Assembly: GCA_905331475.1 (NCBI GenBank) | Contig: CAJNYU010000405.1 | Location: 1-64,000, forward strand | Length of the DNA: 64,000 bases | Direction: 5' to 3' | DNA from: Rotaria socialis | Taxonomy: Eukaryota > Rotifera > Eurotatoria > Philodinida > Philodinidae | Shown here: in pieces, positions 39,558-51,691 of the stretch | Layout: every line of letters starts with the position of its first letter | Position numbering within the stretch: the stretch's first letter is position 1 | The notes under the pieces: model-generated | The model's input: only the letters and a program-made list of their open reading frames with translations | Databases searched by the model: none | What the model was told of the DNA's origin: nothing | Program-made: the position numbers and the translations under genes

Positions 39558-40378
39558 AAACACTGTGTTAGAATCAAAATTTTGTGTTTTCTCAGAATCT
39601 GTGTTCAGAATTTTTGTAAGACACTTAGATTAGAAATTATGGTTGAAGTTTTGAAAGGCGCGAAAATAACGTTTGGACGGTTTTCAATACCAAAAATAGA
39701 ATCCAAGATATATGTAAAAAATTATTCTGCGTACTGCAAGAGATACAGCAAATATTTCCTTATAAAACTGTATTCTAATAATTAGTCTCCTTTGAAGCTT
39801 CTTCGAATAGTAAGAGTCTTAGTAAAAGGTTCAATGACGTTTTTGGAAAAGATTATTTTTCGCATATCAAAATTACCTCCATTGTTTCTGAAAAACTGGT
39901 GAAAAACTATCAATTCTCAGCTTCTGGAGGACCATCATGCTCTTTACACTGTCAAAAAAGATGGATAATATATAATAAGTTAATTATCACTTTGGAGGGC
40001 GTATACAACCCAATTGCTGATCGAAAAAGATCCAAACTGCTATGCGATTAAGCAAAGAAAACTGAAACTAAGTTATATTGAATGTTTTTAATTAGAAAAT
40101 AAGAAAAATATCATTTAATCAATTTCAAATCGGACATGACCGGATTTTCCGTCTCTAAATTCTTCAGTTCATGCAGTTTCGTCCAAACGTTATTTTCGCG
40201 CCTTCCAAAACTTCAAGTATAGTTTTTAATCTGAGTGCCTCACAAAAGTTCTGAACACAGATTCCGAGAGAGCATAAAATTTTGATTCTAACACAGTGTT
40301 TTTAAAATTTGGCTAACTCTTGCAATTGATCGGAAAATGAACGAACATTTTGTCCAGAAACTTTCGCACAAGACGTTA
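39481..40378. mobile_element. 898-bp foldback DNA element flanked by TA
   Basis: The left arm (39481-39680) begins TA-ACGTCTTGTGCGAAAG. The right arm (40180-40378) is its inverse, ending CAAGACGT-TA. The arms are about 200 bp with roughly 10% divergence and small differences. The TA at each end fits a Tc1/mariner-type target. The middle ~500 bp has no transposase, so the element is non-autonomous. Both arms carry the same short open frame ending in QLQELAKF-stop, which follows from arm homology and need not be functional. Confidence 0.8.
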
Positions 40379-42659
40379 TAGAGAAAACAAAGAAAAAATA
40401 CAGAAAAGATGTAAAGAAATAAATATTTCTGTAATTATGATTGGTTTGAAATTTTAACAATGCTTCACTTAGATGCTGAATCTTGTACAGCTCATATTTC
40501 ATCTAGTGAGTTTGGAATTGTCCTTAATATTCACTGCCACCACATTTACATATGATGATTTATTAGAAAATGAAAACTTTAGTTCGAAATGGTTCATAAT
40601 TGTAGATTAAAATATAGCCTTATGCGAAATCATACCTGTAGAAAACCAAATTCATGTCACAAAACTCATATCATTTTTAGCAATAATTCATGCTTTACTA
40701 TGATAAATCGAGAAGAAAGCAGTGATGTATCGGTCAAAATCACCAGTTCATAATTGCAATTGAATCAACTACTAGGTCAATATAACCGCTTTAATTAATA
40801 TTATGAACTAGTACAATATACGATAATGTAATGTGTAAATTGTATAAAAGAATGCTAAACGATATGCACTTCGTGGATTTTTTTACTTTGACTGAGATAG
40901 AAATCAAAGAATAGAACTAAATGTATACGCTGGATGAAGTTTCGTGCGTATCTATGATTGCTACTTACTACTACACAATTGATGTTTTATCATCACATTT
41001 ATCTTTTTTTCCCGTATTTTTCTATGTTAATAATTTAAAAATTATCATTCAGATTTAATACCGTTATTGTTGCTTTATACATCGCAGCTGTTACTTTTGC
41101 TTTTAATCTCGCAATTCATTTTTTTGCTGGAAGACTAAATACTTGTACATAAGGAGTTAAGTCAAACATTGATCCCATGCGATGTTGACGAATTTTTTCT
41201 GTATGATCATAAAAAGTAAATTCATCTCATTTTAGGTTACTCGCAAAATATATTTTTATCAAATATGCACGATTAACTTGAACTGATTGAACAGGAATTA
41301 CTAAATTAATTGATAATAATACACATTAAACTAATAATATTTTAATATTAACTTTTATTATTTTTCAATTAAGACTATAATTTACTTAGAGTTTTTTTTT
41401 ATTCTAAATTATCAACAAACGCAACCAGGGAATGGATAAGAATAATATTTATTAAAATTTCATAAAAAATTCATACGAAAAAATTTCTTTTACAATATTC
41501 TATTCAAAGCTATAAAATTTAATTCTTCTAAAAATTACAAAGAACATAATAATATTCAATAAATTTCTCGTCGAAATAATCTTATTGATATTCAATTTAT
41601 TTTAAAAATATTATTTCTATACCAAAAAAAGTCAACGTACAATGAAATAGATATTCAACAAAGCCAATTTCAAATATCCAATATTATTATTAAATTATTT
41701 GATAATTTCAAATATAATTTATTTTAATTATCTCTCTTCTCACTCTCTCTGTTAATGACAGAAAACCGTTCCGATAAAAGTGGGTAACACAAAAAATATA
41801 TTTGTTTTTAACTAGAACAACTTTTCATTCAAAACAATAACTTATTATTATGTTGTCTTCCATACGATGATTTTTTTTCTGAAGAAATCTATACCTAACA
41901 GGTCATTCAAACCATAACATAGTTCATTTGTTTCCAGCTTTATTAGGAAATAATCAAGCAAGAGCATGATAAAAGTATAAAGGGAGACTTCGAAAGAAAC
42001 ACATTGATGCTTCATCTTGAATCATATGATCCGAATTTCTCGGTAGCAGAAACGTACAAGTAACGCTAATCGAGTGTTGATTAGCTTAACCCTAGACTGA
42101 TATACGACCGTAGAAATGGAAGATTGTTAGCCTCTGTCTGACTCTAGAACCTAGAAAACCACAGGCTATCGGAACTTATTTTTCCAGGATTCATTCTTCT
42201 ACAGGACTTGCGTATCTCAACAGTGTTCTTTCATTCTGATGCTATTTTTCAACACCCCTACCCACATGAACACTCTCACCACCATCATTAATCTATGCTA
42301 AGTTTCACTCTTTTCCACACCCACACCCTTAAGAAAGTGAGATCTATCCCACGATACTCACGGACTTATCGAAAGCTCCAAATTAATCCCACAAAGATAA
42401 ATCTCAGTAGGTGCTGACTAATACTACCAATTATATCAAGACTTTGGCGCTTTCAACTTTTAATAGTCACCTATATCATCAATGTGAAGTATTCTTCTTT
42501 TAATATAGATATTCTTACAAGAAATGTAGCACAAAACCCATACCCATGATACAAAGCACTGTAGTCATGACACAAGCGGCCCTATTCGTAGTCCAATGTA
42601 TCACAGTTACCGTATCAAAATGACCCGCCTTCATCTTTCAAAATACGATAACTATCATC
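40379..42659. other. Intergenic with a small gene relic
   Basis: Mostly AT-rich without coding signal, except the relic at 41050-41225. A C-rich stretch at about 42245-42330 (CCCCTACCCAC, CCACACCCACACCC) is the complement in style of the G-rich repeats at 45.5 and 60.6 kb. Confidence 0.45.
41050..41225 (-). pseudogene. Relic exon of unknown gene
   Basis: The minus strand reads NEFTFYDHTEKIRQHRMGSM, then FDLTPYVQVFSLPAKK, an in-frame TGA, then IARLKAKVTAAMYKATITVL. Composition and continuity across the single stop look like a once-coding exon; the TGA could be a mutated Trp codon. No flanking exons were identified and I do not recognise the family. Confidence 0.35.
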
Positions 42660-42996
42660 ATGTATGCTACGACAGTGGTACATTGTACTATGACTATAGT
42701 CATTTGTACCATGACTGTGGTACTTTGTACTATCACCATGGTACTTAGTCAAGGGGGAAATAGCAGACTTGAAGTAAAAATGTACACCAAAGTAGAAAAG
42801 TAACCTCAAGTAACTTCAAGTACGTAGAAGTAGCTCGAAGTACATTCAAGTGCCTTTCAAATACCATAAAGTGCCCGTAAAGTGCTCGTAAAGTACTGGT
42901 CAAGTACCAGTCAAGTACCACCAAGTACCAGCCAAGTACCATAAAGTATCATCAAAGTCTTCCGAAGACCTATCAAGTACAATAAAGTATCGAGAA

Positions 42997-44346
42997 CAGG
43001 GATGCAACGCTGACGGTTATCAATCTGCTGCGATAACTGTATCTGCGGTTATCGGTCTCAATACGATAATCGTAGGTATGGTTACACTGTTCGTCATAGA
43101 TTCAGACCAAGTTGAACAGTTACGCAGTGCATAAAAATTTCTTGATTTGATGTTGGCTGTAAAGGAATGTTTTCTTTTTAAAGATTGACAAAACGGAGTC
43201 GGGGCCAACTCGGCCGATACTGAGTCCTGTTGGCCTAGTAAACCTATTGCCGACCGAAAACCAAAAGGAATCGGATTTTCATAACAATGGATTTCTACGA
43301 GTAATTCGAGGTGGGTTTCGGAATATGAGCTACTTTTGTCTAGAAATCCTATTGGTTGATCAGGAACCAATAGAAATCGAGATTTTCGAAAAGTGGCTCG
43401 CCATTGGTATTTCGAGCTGTGGAGTTCGAATCTGAACTCCATTAGCTCAACGTAGTGTTGATGGATCTGGAACCAATAGGAATCAAGTTTTTAACGAAAA
43501 CGTTTTTGAAGGTTTAATTTCAGACGGAGACTTCGAATTTGAGTTATATTCAACACGAAATCCTATCGGTGAGTCAGTAGCCAATATGAATCGAGTTTTC
43601 AGGAGAGCGGTTTTCTAGGGGTATTTCGAGTCGTGGAGTTGGAACATGAGCTCCATATTTTTGAAAATCGAAATCTCTACTGGCTTCTGGTCGACCAATA
43701 GGATTGCGAGAAAAACAGAGCTTAGATTCGAATCAGAGATGAGCATAGGACAGGGCGGTCCTGGTGTCCTGCCCTGCAGGACAGTGTGAGATTTCGATTT
43801 TTGTCCAGTCCTGCACCCATCAGGACAGAAAATTTAGCAGGACAAAACAGGATAGGACGAAGTTTGATCTGCGTCCTGCCCTGCCGCCCGCCAGGACCGA
43901 GAAGCTAACAGGGCAGACAACCTTATCCTGCGCTCGTCTCTGATTCGAACTCACGGCCTCGAATTACCACTAGAAATCCATTTTTCTCAAAGCTTGATTC
44001 CTATTGGTTCCTGATCAACCAATAGGATTTAGGGACAAATGGAGCTCAGGTTCGAACTCACGGTCTCAAATTATGCGTAGAAATCCATCTTTCTGAAAAC
44101 TCGATTCTTATTGGTTTTCGACCACCAATGGGTTTTCAAGGCCAATGGACCTCAGACTTGACCTACCCAGCCCCGACTTTTTTTCGTCAACCGTTATAAC
44201 GTATCGATTTTTTCTCCGAAACCACTTTCTTTACAGTCAACGTCAAAATAGGAAATTTTCTCAGCACTGCGCAATGCTCAACTCGGTTTGAATCTATTAG
44301 GGACGGTGTAACCGCACTTATGGTTATCACTGCCATTGCATCCCTA
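42997..44346. mobile_element. Middle hAT-like element nested in the outer one (1350 bp)
   Basis: Ends are CAGGGATGCAA at 42997 and the inverse TTGCATCCCTA ending 44346; similarity continues weakly inward (GGTTATC blocks). Flanking 8-mers are ATCGAGAA and GCTGAGAA, matching at the last five bases only, so the duplication is eroded or the end is slightly misplaced. The interior carries repeats of roughly 100-130 bp built around AACCAATAGGAATC in one orientation (about 43250-43640) and inverted (about 43960-44130). These probably represent subterminal repeats. No transposase is seen. Confidence 0.7.
43734..43942. mobile_element. Innermost hAT-like MITE (209 bp)
   Basis: Inverted ends CAGAGATGAGCATAGGA and CAGAGACGAGCGCAGGA (read inward from 43734 and 43942) match at most positions. 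The flanks ATTCGAAT and ATTCGAAC form a 7/8 target duplication. The interior is GC-rich with many GGACAG/CAGGAC blocks on both strands. Deleting it and one duplication gives GAGCTTAGATTCGAACTCACGG, which matches the neighbouring repeat copy at 44042-44063 (GAGCTCAGGTTCGAACTCACGG). That is an internal empty site. Confidence 0.85.
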
Positions 44347-44715
44347 GCTGAGAAGATCAAGCTATAACTTAGAAGCTTCAAGCAGCATGGCGTTGCGTCA
44401 AGTAGCTCAAAGTACCTTCAAGTAGCTTAAAGTAGCTTAAAGTATCAGGCAAGTAGTTTAAAGTATCAGGCAAGTAGCTCAAAGTATCACCCAAGTAGCT
44501 CAAAGTATCATTCAAGTACCAATCAAGTATCATTCAAGTACCAATCAAGTATCATTCAAGTAGCTTAAAGTAACTTGAAGTAGCTTGAAGTTCAAAAGTC
44601 TGCTATTTCCCCCTTGTACTTAGTACTATGACTGTAGTCATTTGTACTATGACTGCGGTACTTTGTACGATGATCATGGTAGTTTGTACTATGAGTATAG
44701 TCATTTGTACGAAGC

Positions 44716-45360
44716 GTTACGGACAGACAGACACAGGTGCATTTCCGTTTCTAGATCCTAGCCTTTCCGTCTAGGGAAAAGAATCACTGATAACTTCAGG
44801 ATGATTGATGCCACGGGAGCAAGGAATGATTTTAAGGATTTGCCTGGGAGCTGATGAACCTTGATCTCTTAAAAATAAAAAGAGTCCATGAGATCCTCGC
44901 CAACTGATGTTGACTACAGTGGATTTAATGACGAGGAGCTCACTTCTTATACAACATATTGTATCACAGAGATGGGAAGCTACCAGAAATAATAATATAG
45001 AATTAATTATAAAGAGAAGAATTTGTCTTAAAAGAATTAGGACAGTTGTTTTTGAATGCTAGTCGGAGAATCTATGGTAGCATTGTACGGAGGGCCACGT
45101 ATTAGTTCATAACCCGAATCTTTTTATTACCTTTCTTCGAGTAGACTTCACGTAACTGCGGTTAAAAAAACGTCCGTGACACTGATAGCAAATATAGTAG
45201 TTCTTGGATAAGTTGTTGGTGAATATTTTTGAAATCGGCTTCTGTAACGGTTTAGAAGAGCTAATCGTATAAATCTCATCCAGCTGTGAATTTTTAAGTA
45301 CAAAGAGAAATGATCTTTCTAGATATCAAAGATCAGATAACTACGTTTTTTTACATGAGA
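44716..45360. other. Intergenic, nothing recognised
   Basis: No family-like frame on either strand and no repeat structure beyond the end of the minisatellite. Confidence 0.4.
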
Positions 45361-45828
45361 TGCCTAGTTCGAATTCGAATATAAATTGACACCCAACTGC
45401 ATGGTATCAATTCAAAACTAAGTGATAGAAATAGATTTAGTTTTATATTTAGTTTAAGACGAAGTGGGTGTGGGTTGAAGAGGGCTAAGGGGTAACTGTG
45501 GGTGCCGGTGCGAGTGAGGGGGTGGGTAGGATGGGTACCCAGGAAAGGGTGCTGCGGCGGAGGTACTCAGGGTATTTTAGGTGTGTGTGAGGGGTACCCG
45601 AAATGGGTGCAGGGTGGGGGAGGTACTTGGGGTACTTCAAATGTGGTTGTGGGTGATGGATACCATGGTCTATGGAGGAGTGTTCAAATGTGGGTGCGGG
45701 TGAAGGGTATATATGTATTCATATTTCGCATATATCGGAAAGTTAAACTAAAACTAAATCTATTCCTAAATTTAGTTTTAGTTTAACTTTTTCTTTTCTC
45801 CATTTATATTCGAATTCGAAATAGACAG
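45361..45828. mobile_element. TIR-bounded element with a G-rich tandem core
   Basis: TGCCTAGTTCGAATTCGAAT at 45361 and, inverted, TGTCTATTTCGAATTCGAAT ending at 45828 form imperfect ends of about 27 bp. A second inverted pair (about 45427-45462 and 45738-45787, built on AAACTAAATCTA) lies inside. The core, 45463-45705, is strongly G-rich on the plus strand with recurring GGGTGCGGGT, GGGTACC and GGTACTTGGGGTACTT units, unlike anything around it. No target duplication found. Confidence 0.6.
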
Positions 45829-45935
45829 CTACTCTTTCCAAGATGAGTAATCAAGCAACTGATTGGAATGATTTTTCATAGGTTCTCCAAATATCAGATA
45901 CTCTATGAGAGTTTCCTAGTACAGATTTTTGAGAG

Positions 45936-46460
45936 AGTACGGATAAACATCAGCATACTTGTCATGACTGCTGAGTAAATACGTCCCACCATGAGGTTCG
46001 GTGCTTGCGAGAACTTTGATTTCTTCGTCAGTGATATCAAGACTAATATTTCCGGAGTTGATTAAGGACTTGTAGAGATTTTTCTTCAGAATTGGATCTC
46101 GAAGAAAGTTGATTTGATGATCGACTAGACTATTAAGCAGTCGAATGACTATTGAGTTTTGTTAAGTTTTGGATGCTATTGATGAAGATGGTGGTGCTTT
46201 TGGTGAAAATAAGGGGCTACCGAGGAAGTCTGCTTCATTTCAGTTCTCATCGAGATTGTTTCATCGTGCCGACACTTTTCTAGATTGAACGAAAAATAAA
46301 TTTTATATTCCAGTTATGTAAAGTTCACTTAGACCTATTCGTTGAACGGAACAACCAGGAAACCTGCTGAACTCCTCGAATTGCTCCTTTGCTAGATTAG
46401 GTGTATCGATGAAATACGATCGAATGTAGTTAGTACCAGCAGTAGTGAATCTATTCGATG
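45936..46460 (-). pseudogene. Degenerate open frame of unknown family
   Basis: On the minus strand the segment reads as protein with few breaks: NRFTTAGTNYIRSYFIDTPN, then QFEEFSRFPGCSVQRIGLSE, a stop and frame shift, then NSIVIRLLNSLVDHQINFLR and SGNISLDITDEEIKVLASTE. At least two in-frame stops. Neither an RT, integrase nor transposase signature is visible. It could be a decayed mobile-element protein or host gene. Confidence 0.35.
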
Positions 46461-47097
46461 TTGAGTATATCATAATTAAAGTGTAAAGAGATTCAAATAA
46501 ATAAAATGAATATGGTGCACCCAGGTCGAAAAATCAGACGTCAAATCATCCTAGATCCGATAGGATCTTGCCCGTTACTTTCCGATCATTTATGATCTGT
46601 ACCTATTCATTTCTTTATTCAAGAATTATCGATTCGATTAGTTTCATTATGAACAACAGCAGTTTCAAAGCAGAGTCCATCTGTGGTACTCATTTTTTTA
46701 AAACTTTTTTGTAGCGATAATATAGTCAATACAGATTTTATATTTCTTATTTTTTCTATGACAATATCGAAATAGTTAGTTTTATCTTTTATTTTTTATA
46801 TTAGTCATAAAAGAATAGCTATTATTGTGTTTTTAATTTTTCCACATTCAAAGTATTAAAATTGCTTAATTTTGTTGTTTGTTTTTCTATACTAATGATA
46901 CCTTATTAACTCCCTGAAGAATTATTCCAACAATCAGATCCAACAGGAATCCGATCGAATTTTATGTGAATTTCGATAAAACCGACCAATTCCTGTGGGA
47001 TCCGTGTTGTGGCTCAATATTTGGATCTGTATTGTTGGCTCCACATACTAAATAATAATAAAATAATAAAATATGAATTTCCCGTCGAATCCGTTAG
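46461..47097. other. Intergenic with short inverted repeats
   Basis: Around 46935-47000 CAGATCCAACAGGAATCCGA is partly mirrored by AATTCCTGTGGGATCCGTG, suggesting a small decayed hairpin element. Nothing coding was recognised. Confidence 0.3.
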
Positions 47098-49090
47098 TAC
47101 AGCGCATGTCCGTAATTCGAACAGCTATTCACACACCTTCAGAGGTTTCTCTTTTTTCAAAACCATTTCTGCAGAAACATATCGATTTTTTTACATTGTT
47201 GAGTAGAGAAATGTTTTCTCTATACAATGATGCAAAAATCATTTTTTTATCTTCAAAACTAACTCAGTAATTAGCGGTAGTTTCAGAGAAATTGAATTTG
47301 TCCGTTTTAGGGGCTCTGTTTCTAATACGAACAACAAGCAAAAAAATGTTCCTAATGCGAACACCCAGCAAAGAACAAGCAAAATTTAAAAAAAATCACT
47401 AAAATTAACTTTTTCACTATTAAAAATTAAAAATTTTAAAATAGTTCAATGACAAAAAACGTTCCTTGTTGATCGAGGAGTTTTAATCCAGAGGTTCAGA
47501 TTTTTTCAAATTATATTGACCGAGTTATTAAATTAAAAAGAAATATCCTAGCTGTTCGAATTAGGATCACTGTACTTAATTCGAACAGTCAGCTAAAAAA
47601 TGTTCCTAATTCGAACAGATTATACAAAATACATAGAAAAAAAAGACTTTTTTAGTAAATGAAACTTTTTTATGTTTCAAATCAAAAATTTCTTTTTGCT
47701 TCCGCTAGAAAAGATGCTTGTTGACCCATTCCGGATTAATATCCAGCGGTTCAACTTAATCTGAAGTCGAACACCATATATAGGTAATACTGGTGAATTT
47801 AGCATTTTTTTCAAGACTATATCTCAGCGTCAGAGCATAGGACCAAGCTGAAACTTATGTGGGATGATGTTGGACCCTAAAGATAAATTTTCATTCAAAA
47901 AAAATTTTGATCTGACTCTGCAAAAAATAAATTGTTTTGCACACCGGTAGCATCTGATTTTACTTTGCTGATAGTGATATTCAATTTTTTTAGAGTATAA
48001 TCCTCATCTAGATCATAGTCCATCGATAACATCAAAAAATATTAAACTATTCATGAGATACAATGTGTTGAGGTTTTCATGACAATTGCTACGATATTGC
48101 AAAAAATTCAAAACAATATATCACATAAATAGTTTAATACTTTTTGATGAAATTTGAAATTTATCGATGAACTATGATCTAGATGAGGATTATACTCTAA
48201 AAAAATTGAATATCACTATCAGCAAAGTAAAATCAGATGCTACCGGTGTGCAAAACAATTTATTTTTTGCAGAGTCAGATCAAAATTTTTTTGAATGAAA
48301 TTTTATCTTTAGGGTCCAACATCATCCCACATAAGTTTCAGCTTGGTCCTATGCTCTGACGCTGAGATATAGTCTTGAAAAAAATGCTAAATTCACCAGT
48401 ATTACCTATATATGGTGTTCGACTTCAGATTAAGTTGAACCGCTGGATATTAATTCGGAATGGGTCAACAAGCATCTTTTCTAGCGGAAGCAAAAAGAAA
48501 TTTTTGATTTGAAACATAAAAAAGTTTCATTTACTAAAAAAGTATTTTTTTTCTATGTATTTTGTATAATCTGTTCGAATTAGGAACATTTTTTAGCTGA
48601 CTGTTCGAATTAAGTACAGTGATCCTAATTCGAACAGCTAGGATATTTCTTTTTAATTTAATAACTCGGTCAATATAATTTGAAAAAATCTGAACCTCTG
48701 GATTAAAACTCCTCGATCAACAAGGAACATTTTTTGTCATTGAACTATTTTAAAATTTTTAATTTTTAATAGTGAAAAAGTTAATTTAGTGATTTTTTTA
48801 AAATTTTGCTTGTTCTTTGCTGGGTGTTCGCATTAGGAACATTTTTTTGCTTGTTGTTCGTATTAGAAACAGAGCCCCTAAAACGGACAAATTCAATTTC
48901 TCTGAAACTACCGCTAATTACTGAGTTAGTTTTGAAGATAAAAAAATGATTTTTGCATCATTGTATAGAGAAAACATTTCTCTACTCAACAATGTAAAAA
49001 AATCGATATGTTTCTGCAGAAATGGTTTTGAAAAAAGAGAAACCTCTGAAGGTGTGTGAATAACTGTTCGAATTACGGACATGCGCTGTA
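47098..49090. mobile_element. ~2 kb foldback element with ~965-bp arms, TA-flanked
   Basis: TACAGCGCATGTCCGTAATT at 47098 is exactly mirrored by the inverse ending at 49090. The two arms stay almost identical for about 965 bp each and meet at a loop of about 60 bp (roughly 48065-48125). The ends read TA-CAG...CTG-TA, which fits a TA target and CAG terminus as in pogo/Tc1-mariner elements. CTAATTCGAACA-type motifs recur several times in each arm (47113, 47565, 47580, 47608 and their mirrors), like multiplied transposase-binding sites. Short frames in the arms are mirror images and probably not genes. Confidence 0.9.
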
Positions 49091-51020
49091 TTGCATTCAT
49101 TCACCTGGGTAAGTTTTTCGAAAATATGAATTTACATCGATTCAAACAAGAAAACAATATGAGAACGTGAAACTTTGAAATCAGTTATGACCTTTCTTTA
49201 AGTTAAGATGGAGGTTTTATTCATTGAAAAATGATATGTCTAAAATTTGTCACGCATGTTATTTAAAAAAATCAGGAATAATGAAAGTATAAGTAGGATT
49301 AAATTGCGAGATATTTTTGAAATAATGTATTTAGATGCAATATCATCTACTCTGTTGTAGTACCTAATGTGAAACGTGTTAATATATAAATGAATTTAAT
49401 GATTTATTTATTTCCATAAAACTCATTTTCAAACAAGTAAACATGAGCAATACAGTTAGTTTCGATTATGTGAATAAAAAAATGCCGGTGAACTTTTGCC
49501 TAGCTTTAATGCACTTGCTATTGAGTAGCGATGTTTGTTTTTCGTTTCATAATGAATAGAAAAGATACCAAAAGTCAATACAATCAATTAGGTGTTGGAA
49601 GTGTGGCAAAATGTTGTTTTGATCAGCTTCTATTGTGTATGGTTAATGGTATGTCTCTATTATGTTAAAAGGTTGTTTCTTGAAAATTGAAAATTGCTTT
49701 TTTACTCTTCCATTAACGAAATTCGCTTAATAAAAACACGAGACATTTAAAAACAAGCAGCCACTATTGCGTTCATATAACTTTTTTCCTTTTCATTTCG
49801 AGAAACATTTAAATAATAATAATAATAAAACAAAGGCATTGAATCAAGAAAATATTGACTATTTTGTATCAATTTAGAGTATATAACAAATGAGCATTTG
49901 TAATAGTATTTGTAATTTATTTTTTAGCAATGAATATCGATCAACCATATAAATTGTACGTTGTCGTAGTGCTGCTTTTGTAAGTTTCTTATTTAATAAT
50001 TTGATTTTCATATTAAACTGTTTTTTTTATTAAGGATTTTCGTCGAACCAGTGTATAGTATGTATTCAGAGTTTCAATTATTTGATATCCATCAGAAAGA
50101 ATGAAAAGAATTTTAACTACTAAATATTTAGCAGAGGTGTTCATATGCTACGTTTTTTTCCTATATACTCATGTTATAGCAGGCCAATCATTTCTCGTAC
50201 TGCTTAAATCTATGTAGAACTCTGTGAAAAGAATATATGCTTCCATTCTTGAGGTCTGCTGCATACTGTAGAATAAGAATATATGAAATAAGAGTTGATA
50301 GGAAATGGTTCTAAAAAATAATCATAACAGTACTTTTTCTGTATTTTAATAAATAATATTTCTGTGAACTGGTACATAAAATGAATGACTATCATTCGTC
50401 ACAAATTGAAATCCCCAGATACATCTCTACATCGTATCCACGCTTGTGGAGAATAAAACAAATATGACCCATTCTGGTGACCAAATAGGGATTTTTCAAT
50501 TTAGGGATTTTTTTTCAATATACAACATGGCTTATAAATCATAATTCAACACCATCTTCTACCGAAAATCTTTTACCACTGAAACTAAATACTTTGGCGC
50601 TAATCATAGTATAGATAAGTACGTTCTGGTTACCAGAATCGTCTTGTATTCCTTTTCTATATTTACTCATATATACGTCTGAAATTCATTTTTCTGTTTC
50701 TTTTTCTACTATAGTTATATGTTGAGGGAAGACACTACATATTGTCTGTGTGTGGTATAGGAAAAAAATGTATTCTATAGAAAAGATTTATTTCTGTTGG
50801 AATGAAAGTTCTGTTTAGCCTATAGAATGAATAAGAAGAGTGCATGTGTTTAGTTCGTTCTGTGGACCAGAAAATCATTTGTTGTGATAAATTTGTTTCA
50901 AAGTCGTCAAAGAAGAACATTATTTTCTAGAAAATAGCTCAAAACACTAGAGCAGCATAGATGGACGACTGCGTGTTGGGTGTGAATACTAGAAAAATAA
51001 ACTTAAGGGGAACAAACTGA

Positions 51021-51095
51021 TTTCGTGATTTCATTTTATTTCACTTTATTTCAGTTGATTTCAGCTGGTTTCAGCTAATTTCAACCGCTTTCATG
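51021..51095. repeat. 10-bp minisatellite (ATTTCANNTN)
   Basis: About seven consecutive units with a constant TTTCA core and variable last four bases (for example ATTTCAGTTG, ATTTCAGCTG, GTTTCAGCTA, ATTTCAACCG). Confidence 0.85.
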
Positions 51096-51687
51096 GGAGT
51101 AGGGACGCACCCTCCAGTCGCGACTCAATCACAGAACATCAGTCCGATTGCGTACTAAGCACTACTGGATATCTAGTTAATTAACCTAGAGTGAATTCGA
51201 CAATCAGTATTTTTATTTGAAAACACTAAAATTAAGTGAAAAAATGATATCAATCTACGAATTAGTGTTATGCTATCAAGCGCCTTTTGTTCTTCTAGCA
51301 TAATTTTTTCTTCGATCATTGCTGCACATGAGCCAATCCACATAAACCACGACGGATTCGCACAGAAGCGGTTCAATCCAGGTCGTCATATTGCGCTCAA
51401 TTAAAGATATGTTGTAAAGGAATGAGTTCTAAGAATTTTGACGCGAACCGTTTAAAAAATATTAATCACTTGATTTTTTACGAGCATTATACGAAAAGTC
51501 CTACCATTCACTATATCTAGAAAGCGGGTCCTATTGGAGTCCTATCTCAAGAACAATTCACCTAATTGAGCTGAAATGCTTCAGAGACATATATCTCGGT
51601 GAGCCCTATTTATTTACCAAAAACATTTCGTTTTTAAATATTGAATTGTTCGGATTTTATGAATTACTCAATATATGAGAAAAGAAA

Positions 51688-51691
51688 NNNN
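51688..51691. other. Assembly gap (4 N)
   Basis: Four undetermined bases. The sequence on either side is unrelated in composition, so the join may hide a larger missing piece. Confidence 0.98.

Larger units (their letters stand above)
42750..44616. mobile_element. Outer hAT-like non-autonomous element (1867 bp)
   Basis: Perfect 21-bp terminal inverted repeats (start CAAGGGGGAAATAGCAGACT at 42750; inverse ending 44616) are flanked by identical 8-bp duplications TACTTAGT (42742-42749 and 44617-44624). The 8-bp target duplication and CA..GG terminus fit the hAT superfamily. Both subterminal zones (about 42775-42990 and 44390-44590) are packed with AAGTA(C/G/T)C motifs, often as CAAGTA, in the manner of hAT transposase-binding repeats. 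No transposase frame. A second element sits inside. Confidence 0.9.
42680..44715. repeat. 21-bp minisatellite split by a hAT-like insertion
   Basis: Units of the form (A/C)TTTGTACTATGACTNTRGTM repeat before 42749 (about three and a half copies) and after 44617 (about four and a half). Removing the element at 42750-44616 and one copy of its 8-bp duplication restores an exact 21-bp unit across the junction. The array is therefore older than the insertion. Confidence 0.85.

Noticed and set aside
43020..43442. 140-codon open frame inside the middle hAT-like element
   Set aside because: It spans the repeats built on AACCAATAGGAATC and has no transposase motifs; repeat-derived open frame is the better explanation.
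47073..47270. Open frame repeated as a mirror copy at 48918-49100
   Set aside because: The two frames are the same arm of the foldback element in opposite orientation; the shared residues follow from arm identity and show no protein family features.
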